A stretch of 5,359 nt of DNA. It comes from DATIXD01 sp035518875. GTDB lineage: Bacteria > Pseudomonadota > Gammaproteobacteria > Methylococcales > Methylococcaceae. The translations under genes and the position numbers were made by a program. Below, piece by piece: positions 1 to 5,359 of the stretch; position 1 is the stretch's first letter; each line of letters begins with the position of its first letter. The stretch covers positions 1 through 5,359 of the forward strand of contig DATIXD010000374.1 in the NCBI GenBank assembly GCA_035518875.1, given 5' to 3'. The notes under the pieces were generated by a model. It saw only the letters and a list, made by a program, of their open reading frames with translations, was not told the origin of the DNA and did no database searches.

Positions 1-2
1 TT

Positions 3-2408
3 CGCGTGATTGCACCCGCCCTGCACAAGGACAGCGAACGGGCTTACATTCTGGAAATTCTGCTGCAAAAGCACCAGGGGATCAAACGGGTTCGGGCGGT
101 TCCGGATATCGCCTCGGTGGTCGTCTACTTCGATCCACACAAACTGCCGGAAGCGAACCTGCTGACTTTTGTAGATACTATTCTCGGCAATCTCGGCCGG
201 AAAAAGTCTGGCGTTTCCCCGCTCTGTACGGTAGACGCGTCCGCTGAGATCGATCCCAGCCTGCCCGAGCAGGAAATCAATCTGGCCATTGAAGGCATGA
301 CCTGCGCATCCTGTGCGCTGTTGATCGAAATGCTGTTGACGCGCGATCCGCGCGTTCATTCGGCCAGCGTCAATTATGCCACCGAAACCGCTTCGGTCCG
401 CGGCAAAATCGCCAAGGATCAGTTATTTTCCGCCATTGGCAGCATGGGCTACCGGGCGCAGGCCCTGGATACGCTGACCCAGCGCAAGCTGTTGATTGCC
501 AAGGAGCGGCAGAGGCTCGCCATGGCGCGGCGGCGGGCGTTCTGGGCGAACCTGCTCAGTCTTCCTGCCGTGGTGATCGCCATGGCCATGCGGCCTTCCC
601 GCTGGCTGCACTGGCTGCAGTTCGCTCTGACCCTGCCTGTCGTGTTCTGGGCCGGCAGACCCATTTTCGAGAAGGCTTGGGCGCTTGCGAAATACCGCGC
701 GGCAAACATGGATACGCTGGTGGCCCTGGGTGTCGGCGCGGCCTACACGTACAGCGTCGGTGCGCTGCTATTGCGTAAACGCGAGCTTTATTTCGAGGCG
801 GCGGCGGGCATCATCGCTTTCGTTCTGCTCGGGCGCTATCTGGAGGAAAGAGCCCGCGGCAAGGCCCACGAAGCCATCCGCCGGCTGATCGACCTGCAAC
901 CGCAAACCGCCACCTTATTGCGGGATGGAGAGGAGATCACGGTGAATATCGACGATGTCGTGGTCGGCGATACGCTGCTGGTTCGGCCGGGCGAAAAGGT
1001 GCCGACCGACGGCGAAGTCATCGACGGGCTGTCCACGGTCGACGAATCGCTGGTTACCGGCGAAAGCCTCCCCGTCGTCAAGGAAGTCGGCCATAAGCTG
1101 ATCGGCGGTTGCGTCAACGGCTCCGGTGCCCTTCGGATGCGCGTCACCGCAGTCGGCGCCGATACCGTTCTTGCCGGCATCATCCACATGGTGGATCGAG
1201 CCCAGGCCAGCAAGTTGCCGATCCAGAAGATGGTGGATCGAGTCTCTGCCGTGTTCGTGCCCTCGGTCATGGCGATCTCCGGACTGACCCTGGCCGGTTG
1301 GTTGGCAGCGGGCGCGCGCGCCACCGGCGCTTTCGCCAACGCCATCACCGTTCTGTTGATTGCCTGTCCTTGCGCACTGGGGCTGGCAACCCCGGCGGCG
1401 ATCATGGTCGGTACCGGGCAGTCGGCTCGCCGCGGCATCTTCATCCGTAACGGCGAAAGCCTGGAAATGGCCTCCAAGCTGAGCGTCATCGTCTTCGACA
1501 AAACCGGCACCATCACCGAGGGCAAGCCCTGGGTCACCGACCTGATCAATCTTTCCAAGCACAAGGACGCGCGACTCCTTTCCTTGGCTGCTTCCGCGGA
1601 AGTCAACTCAGAGCATTTCCTCGGCAAGGCGATCGTCGCCAAGGCACGCGAGGAGGGTGCACCGATCAGAGCGTCCAAGGCATTTACCAGCATGGCGGGG
1701 CGAGGCATTCACGCACGAGTGGCAAGGCATGAAGTGTTAGTGGGCAATCAGGGTTGGCTGAATGAGCAAGGCATCCAGCTCGAACCCTTACTGGAACACG
1801 CCGCCGGGCTGGCCGCCGAGGGAAAGACGCCGGTGTTTCTGGCATTGGATGGCACGGCCGCCGCGGTATTCGGGATCGCCGATCGACCCCGGCCGAACGC
1901 GCGGAAGGCGATCGAACGTTTGCACCGGCTCGGCGTCAAGACCCTGATGGTGACCGGTGACACGGCGGCCACGGCAAATTACATCGCACGGCAAGTTGGC
2001 ATTGATGAAGTCATTGCCCATGCGAGGCCGGAGCGAAAACTTGAAATCATCCATGAGCTGAAGGTTCAAGGCGACAAAGTCGGCATGATCGGCGACGGCA
2101 TCAACGATGCGCCGGCGCTGGCCGCCGCGGATGTCAGTTTCGCCATCGGTACGGGCACCGATGTGGCGATTGAAACGGCCGACATGACCCTGGTTCGAGG
2201 TGACATCATCAAGGTCGCCGAAGCGATGGAGCTGAGCGCGAGCACCTTGCGGATCATCAAACAAAACCTGTTTTGGGCGTTTGGTTACAATACGGTCGCC
2301 ATTCCCGTCGCCGCGGTCGGAAAGCTAAATCCCATGATCGCCTCGGGGGCCATGGCCTTGAGTTCCGTCTCGGTCGTTCTCAATTCCTTGCGCCTGCAGC
2401 GCCGGTAA
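3..2408 (+). CDS. copA: Copper-exporting P1B-type ATPase (CopA-like), 5' end probably cut by the window edge
   Basis: Inner-membrane pump that uses ATP to move Cu(I) out of the cytoplasm. Residues are numbered from the GTG at base 6. An HMA-like fold without CxxC covers about 10-65. A second HMA domain has GMTCASC at 97-103. Eight membrane helices follow the P1B plan (MA/MB about 180-225, NMDTLVALG at 234-242). Other motifs are TGES 351-354 (A domain), CPC 454-456, DKTGT 498-502 (phosphorylated D498), TGD 650-652 and GDGINDAP 696-703. Y761-N762 and M783/S787, together with CPC, match the P1B-1 Cu(I) site. Oddity: the N-domain SEHPL motif reads SEHFL (H537-F538). The reading frame is open to the left edge, no ribosome site is visible, and the sequence begins mid-domain, so the GTG is probably an internal Val and the start lies upstream. 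Any copper-responsive promoter would also lie upstream. Family and Cu(I) class are firm; Ag(I) export is also possible. Confidence 0.95.
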   Translation, partial: RVIAPALHKDSERAYILEILLQKHQGIKRVRAVPDIASVVVYFDPHKLPEANLLTFVDTILGNLGRKKSGVSPLCTVDASAEIDPSLPEQEINLAIEGMTCASCALLIEMLLTRDPRVHSASVNYATETASVRGKIAKDQLFSAIGSMGYRAQALDTLTQRKLLIAKERQRLAMARRRAFWANLLSLPAVVIAMAMRPSRWLHWLQFALTLPVVFWAGRPIFEKAWALAKYRAANMDTLVALGVGAAYTYSVGALLLRKRELYFEAAAGIIAFVLLGRYLEERARGKAHEAIRRLIDLQPQTATLLRDGEEITVNIDDVVVGDTLLVRPGEKVPTDGEVIDGLSTVDESLVTGESLPVVKEVGHKLIGGCVNGSGALRMRVTAVGADTVLAGIIHMVDRAQASKLPIQKMVDRVSAVFVPSVMAISGLTLAGWLAAGARATGAFANAITVLLIACPCALGLATPAAIMVGTGQSARRGIFIRNGESLEMASKLSVIVFDKTGTITEGKPWVTDLINLSKHKDARLLSLAASAEVNSEHFLGKAIVAKAREEGAPIRASKAFTSMAGRGIHARVARHEVLVGNQGWLNEQGIQLEPLLEHAAGLAAEGKTPVFLALDGTAAAVFGIADRPRPNARKAIERLHRLGVKTLMVTGDTAATANYIARQVGIDEVIAHARPERKLEIIHELKVQGDKVGMIGDGINDAPALAAADVSFAIGTGTDVAIETADMTLVRGDIIKVAEAMELSASTLRIIKQNLFWAFGYNTVAIPVAAVGKLNPMIASGAMALSSVSVVLNSLRLQRR

Positions 2409-2413
2409 GCATC

Positions 2414-2436
2414 GACAGCGCTGCGGTGCGCCTGTC
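2414..2436. other. Weak hairpin in the convergent intergenic gap
   Basis: GACAG (2414-2418) pairs with CTGTC (2432-2436), and CGC (2419-2421) pairs with GCG (2428-2430). One C is bulged at 2431 and the loop is 6 nt. The hairpin fills the 26-bp gap between the ATPase stop and the kinase stop. No T-run follows on either strand, so it is not a classical intrinsic terminator. It could stall polymerase or protect 3' ends, but may be chance in GC-rich DNA. Confidence 0.25.
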
Positions 2437-5095
2437 AGGCCCCGGTGTGTTTGGGCCTTTTGTCTTCAGGAAAACCGACGGCGAAGCGGGTCGGATTTCG
2501 GCGTCGCACGGTCAAGGATGCGCCGATCTGCTCGGACAAGAGGCGCACTAGGTGCAGGCCGAGCGTGGGCGTGTTGGCCAAATCCAACGTTTCGGCAAGA
2601 CCTGAGCCGTTGTCGCTCACGGAGAAATTCACCCAGCCGCCGTCCGCGCGTCTCAGCTCGATCTTTATCACGCCTTTCGCGCCGTCCGGGAATCCATGCT
2701 TGAGGGCGTTCGACACCAGTTCATTGACGATGAGTCCGCAGGGAATGGCCTTCTGGATCGGCAGCATCACCCGCTCCAGGTCCAGTTCGAAGGCGACCCG
2801 ATCGCTTCCGAGCGAGCCGTGAAGCTGGCCCGTTAGAGTCTCAAGAAATAGTGCGAAATCCACCTGGGCGAAATCCTTCGATTGGTACAAGGTTTGGTGG
2901 ATGAGCGCCATGGACTGAATGCGCCCCTGGCTGTCCTGCAGCATCTCCAGGGCTTTCGGGTCTTCGACTTGCATCGCCTGAAGGTCGAGCAGGCTATGGA
3001 TGATCTGAAGGTTGTTCTTCACCCGATGATGAATTTCGGCAAGGAGTATTTCCTTTTCCCGCAGGGCCGCGACGCTCAGTTCCTCCTCGTGTTTGCGGGC
3101 GGTTACGTCGGTGATGATGGCGATGGCCATTTCGCCCTCTGCGGTAAGAAAATTGTTCAAGACCACGTCCACTGGAAATTCACTGCCGTCCCGACGGCGG
3201 CCGGCGAGCTCAAGACCGGAACCCATGCCGCGGCGGTGCGGGTCGCGGAAGTAGTCTTGGCGATGGTGGGCATGGGCTGCGGCAAAACGTTCCGGCAGCA
3301 AGGACTCTACCGTCAAATGGGCGAAGGTTTCCAGGGGATAGCCGAACAGGGTTTCCGCCATGGCGTTGGCGCTGTGGATGCGGCCCTGCCGGTCGACCAC
3401 CAGGATCGCGGCTGGGATAGCTTCGAACATGCCGCGCAGCAGCTCTTCTTTGTGTTTCAACGCCAGGCTTTTGTGCTGCTCGGCACGCACAAGTGTTAGC
3501 GTCAGCGGGTTGACCAGGGCGCGAAAGATGTAACTGCCGCCTGCGATCACGCCGGCCAGGATCAGCAAGACCAACGGCAATTGGCGGCGAATCGGCTGAT
3601 AGAGCTCCGCGGTGTCTATCTTCAGCGCCGCCACCAGACCGAGTGAAGGCAATGGCCGAGAAGCTTCGATGACAAGATGATGTCGATAATCGCGGGTGGC
3701 AATGACTTGCGATTGCTCACTCAGCACCGGTTGGAGCAACGGTTTTCGCTCGGCCGATCCCGTCAGGGTATACGGTTCGGCCGATAACCGGGTTGGAAAA
3801 CATCGGAGAGCGTCGGTCATGAGCTGGCATAGCTCCATTTCGCCGCTGCGGCCCATCCATTTGCCACTCATCAGGGTCTCGGTGATATGCGGCAGGGCTT
3901 GTTCCGATTCGATCCAGCCGATGCGACCGCCAGCGTCACGGGCCTCCTGGCGAATTCGCAGGTGAAATCCATCGCGCCAAAACAGATGCGTGCCCGGTGC
4001 CACCGGCAAGGATACGGAGAGTTCGGGATCGGCGACAAACTCGCCAACCTGTCCCGCCAATCGGCCGTCGGGCAGAAGCACTGCGATGGCGGAGAAACCG
4101 AAGGGGGTGAAACTTTCGAGCACCCCTTTCACCACAGTCAGGCTTTCCGGATTGTCGGGGCGGGCGTTAAGCAGGCGCAGATGCTTCAGCAGGTTGGGGC
4201 GGTTGGCGATGATGGCGGCGCGCGTGGTTCGGTGATCGATGGTGCCTTCCAATTGGCTGATGCGCGCGTCTAATCCCCAGCGCAAGCCATCTAACAGTAT
4301 CGCTTCCACCCGCCGCTCCAGGACGCCGAACCCCGCCAGCCCGGAAGTCAGCGTCACGGCAATCAGCACCAGCGTGCCTTGGCCGGTGATTTTCTGATCC
4401 TCAGTGAGTTCTCCAATCCACGCGGATTTAAGGGCGAGCCGCGTCAAACCGGCTCCCAGCAGGATCAGTCCGCCCAAGGTGGGGAGCGACATGCCACGGA
4501 AGGGATACCAGAGGAACAGCGGATCGAGCCGCAGCAGGTAGCCGAACGCGCCGAGGATACCGATGATCAGCACCGTGACAGCAAGCCCAAATCCCAGGTA
4601 GGCGATTCGCCGCCCGTATTGATGAGGGCTCAGAGCCAGGGCCAGCCCGCTGAACAGCAGAGCGATGCTGGTGCTCGGCGAAATGCGCCCCGGGTTGGGG
4701 TTGGCTTGGTCCAGCCAGCGATGCAAATCCGGCCAGTCGATGCCCAAGCTTACCCGAAAATAGTATTCGAGCAGGCTCAGTACGGGCGGCAGGCAGACCG
4801 CCGCACCCAGCGCCGTCTGCAGGCTTTTGCCCCGAGGCGGATAAAGGCTCGGCGAAAGCCAGGCCAGCCCAGCGAGCAGAAAGCACAGCGCGGTGTTGAA
4901 GACCATCGTCGCGTATCCCGGCACGATTTGCACCAGCGCAGGCAGCTTAAAGGTCCAGCCCATAATGCCTGCGCCGCCCAGCAGGATCAGCGCGGTGCCG
5001 AGACGCCGCTGCACTCGCGATTCGACGCTTGGTGGGTTTGCCGTCCCGGAAGTCAACGGACGATTGGTTTCCCTTTTGGCGAACGACACGCCCAT
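2435..5095 (-). CDS. Membrane sensor histidine kinase: 7 TM, periplasmic sensor, PAS, HisKA_2, HATPase_c
   Basis: Sensor kinase of 886 residues that autophosphorylates on His and should pass phosphate to an unseen response regulator. Hydrophobic helices lie near 31-48, 62-82, 92-110, 139-157, 162-185, 203-222 and 240-258. Residues ~260-505 form an extracytoplasmic, perhaps Cache-like, sensor loop, closed by a helix at 506-527. This topology puts the catalytic part in the cytoplasm. A PAS domain spans ~556-667, ending in the S-box-like ITDVTARK. HisKA_2 carries EIHHRVKNN, with H690 the likely phosphoacceptor (H689 precedes it). HATPase_c shows NELVSNALKHG at 791-801 (N796), DNGSG at 828-832 and TLGLH at 844-848. 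All core catalytic motifs look intact. There is no receiver domain and no recognisable HAMP. The ATG directly follows the TGA of the upstream EAL gene and has a well-spaced GAGGTG; the next Met (45) lies inside helix 1, so this start is well supported. The ligand is unknown. Confidence 0.93.
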   Translation of the reverse strand: MGVSFAKRETNRPLTSGTANPPSVESRVQRRLGTALILLGGAGIMGWTFKLPALVQIVPGYATMVFNTALCFLLAGLAWLSPSLYPPRGKSLQTALGAAVCLPPVLSLLEYYFRVSLGIDWPDLHRWLDQANPNPGRISPSTSIALLFSGLALALSPHQYGRRIAYLGFGLAVTVLIIGILGAFGYLLRLDPLFLWYPFRGMSLPTLGGLILLGAGLTRLALKSAWIGELTEDQKITGQGTLVLIAVTLTSGLAGFGVLERRVEAILLDGLRWGLDARISQLEGTIDHRTTRAAIIANRPNLLKHLRLLNARPDNPESLTVVKGVLESFTPFGFSAIAVLLPDGRLAGQVGEFVADPELSVSLPVAPGTHLFWRDGFHLRIRQEARDAGGRIGWIESEQALPHITETLMSGKWMGRSGEMELCQLMTDALRCFPTRLSAEPYTLTGSAERKPLLQPVLSEQSQVIATRDYRHHLVIEASRPLPSLGLVAALKIDTAELYQPIRRQLPLVLLILAGVIAGGSYIFRALVNPLTLTLVRAEQHKSLALKHKEELLRGMFEAIPAAILVVDRQGRIHSANAMAETLFGYPLETFAHLTVESLLPERFAAAHAHHRQDYFRDPHRRGMGSGLELAGRRRDGSEFPVDVVLNNFLTAEGEMAIAIITDVTARKHEEELSVAALREKEILLAEIHHRVKNNLQIIHSLLDLQAMQVEDPKALEMLQDSQGRIQSMALIHQTLYQSKDFAQVDFALFLETLTGQLHGSLGSDRVAFELDLERVMLPIQKAIPCGLIVNELVSNALKHGFPDGAKGVIKIELRRADGGWVNFSVSDNGSGLAETLDLANTPTLGLHLVRLLSEQIGASLTVRRRNPTRFAVGFPEDKRPKHTGA
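2437..2464 (+). terminator. Candidate Rho-independent terminator of the copper ATPase gene
   Basis: AGGCCC (2437-2442) and GGGCCT (2453-2458) form a 6-bp GC-rich stem around a 10-nt loop. TTTT (2458-2461, overlapping the last stem base) and then GTC follow. The structure lies 28 bp after the ATPase stop, in the right orientation to end that transcript. It lies inside the last codons of the convergent kinase gene, so the DNA serves both purposes. The T-run is short and interrupted, so strength is uncertain. On the minus strand no T-run follows the stem, so it should not act on the kinase transcript. Confidence 0.45.
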
Positions 5096-5359
5096 TCACA
5101 CCTCGAAAGGTCCGCGCTTCAGCGACTCGGCGATGGTTGCGGGTGGCGCCGGCGGGCCGAATAGATAGCCCTGCGCTTCCACACAGCCGTGGGTGCGGAG
5201 GAACTCCGCCTGAGTGCGGGTTTCAACGCCCTCCGCCGTCACCTCGAGTTTGAGTTGCCGCCCCATGGCCAGGATAGTGGCGACGATAGCCGCGTCATCC
5301 GGATCGTCGGCGATGTTGTGGATGAATGCCTGGTCGATCTTGAGGCGATTCAGCGGTAA
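5096..5359 (-). CDS. EAL-domain protein, C-terminal fragment (cyclic-di-GMP phosphodiesterase family)
   Basis: The last 87 codons plus TGA of a gene that enters from the right edge. EAL domains hydrolyse cyclic-di-GMP to pGpG. The fragment starts LPLNRLKIDQAF, continues to TAEGVET (41-47 of the fragment) and ends with GCVEAQGYLFGPP. These match the family blocks LKID, AEGVET and GCxxxQGYLF. The Lys (7), Glu (43) and Gln (63) that correspond to metal-binding or catalytic positions in active EAL enzymes are present, so activity is plausible. The EAL motif itself, the DDFG loop and any GGDEF, PAS, receiver or membrane part lie outside the window, so full function cannot be judged. The tail after YLF reads GPPAPP rather than the usual S-x-PLP form, a mild divergence. 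The stop directly abuts the kinase ATG, so the two are one operon with this gene first of the pair. Confidence 0.92.
   Translation of the reverse strand, partial: LPLNRLKIDQAFIHNIADDPDDAAIVATILAMGRQLKLEVTAEGVETRTQAEFLRTHGCVEAQGYLFGPPAPPATIAESLKRGPFEV
5099..5104 (-). promoter_or_regulatory. Shine-Dalgarno site for the sensor kinase, inside the EAL gene
   Basis: Read on the minus strand, GAGGTG is followed by TGA and then ATG, leaving 3 nt between the motif and the start codon (5 nt from GAGG). It matches the anti-Shine-Dalgarno well. It overlaps the last codons (Glu-Val) of the EAL gene, so ribosomes finishing that gene are placed to restart on the kinase. This fixes the kinase start and supports translational coupling. 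Confidence 0.75.

Noticed and set aside
1188..1242. 13-nt direct repeat ATGGTGGATCGAG at 1188-1200 and 1230-1242
   Set aside because: The copies are in frame 14 codons apart and both encode Met-Val-Asp-Arg within the conserved stretch before the next membrane helix. This is best explained by coding constraint and chance, with no sign of a mobile element or recombination site.
836..1708. Long antisense open frame (290 codons) opposite the copper ATPase
   Set aside because: It lies wholly inside a gene with intact P-type ATPase motifs. Its translation is rich in Ser, Arg, Pro and Thr with no recognisable domain, as expected of an antisense shadow in GC-rich DNA.
2882..3499. Open frame of 205 codons on the plus strand opposite the PAS and HisKA_2 region
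   Set aside because: The minus strand here encodes unmistakable PAS and HisKA_2 motifs. The plus-strand product has no recognisable feature.
4379..5164. Open frame of 261 codons on the plus strand opposite the kinase N-terminus
   Set aside because: Its translation is dominated by Gln, Arg, Ala and Glu, which is what the complement of hydrophobic Leu/Ala/Gly membrane-helix codons gives. There is no domain, and it overlaps both real minus-strand genes.
3..5359. A functional link between the copper ATPase and the EAL/kinase operon
   Set aside because: The genes are convergent and use separate promoters, and no copper-binding motif was recognised in the kinase sensor region. Adjacency alone is not evidence.

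Overview
The window is GC-rich and densely coding. It comes from a bacterium, most likely a Gram-negative proteobacterium. The evidence is the P1B-type copper ATPase, the large HisKA_2-type sensor kinase with a periplasmic loop, and the EAL-domain protein of cyclic-di-GMP turnover. A methylotrophic or otherwise environmental gammaproteobacterium is plausible, but the sequence does not settle the taxon.

Layout: (1) Bases 3-2408, plus strand, hold almost all of a CopA-like Cu(I)-exporting P-type ATPase, whose true start probably lies just left of the window. (2) Bases 2409-2434 are a 26-bp convergent gap. A weak hairpin covers it, and a better plus-strand terminator candidate (2437-2464) sits inside the 3' end of the opposing gene. 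(3) Bases 2435-5095, minus strand, encode an 886-residue membrane sensor histidine kinase: seven N-terminal membrane helices, a ~245-residue extracytoplasmic region, an eighth helix, PAS, HisKA_2 and HATPase_c. (4) Bases 5096-5359, minus strand, are the last 87 codons of an EAL-domain protein whose beginning lies right of the window. Its TGA stop touches the ATG of the kinase (TGAATG), with a good Shine-Dalgarno sequence inside its last codons.

The EAL protein and the kinase are therefore one operon, read right to left and very probably translationally coupled. This suggests a signalling pair joining an envelope-sensing kinase to cyclic-di-GMP output. The copper ATPase converges on this operon and has its own promoter outside the window; nothing visible shows that the two units are functionally linked. 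No tRNA, rRNA, CRISPR array, insertion sequence or phage feature was seen. The most noteworthy points are the kinase architecture and its coupling to the EAL gene, and the replacement of the conserved His-Pro by His-Phe in the nucleotide-binding domain of the ATPase.
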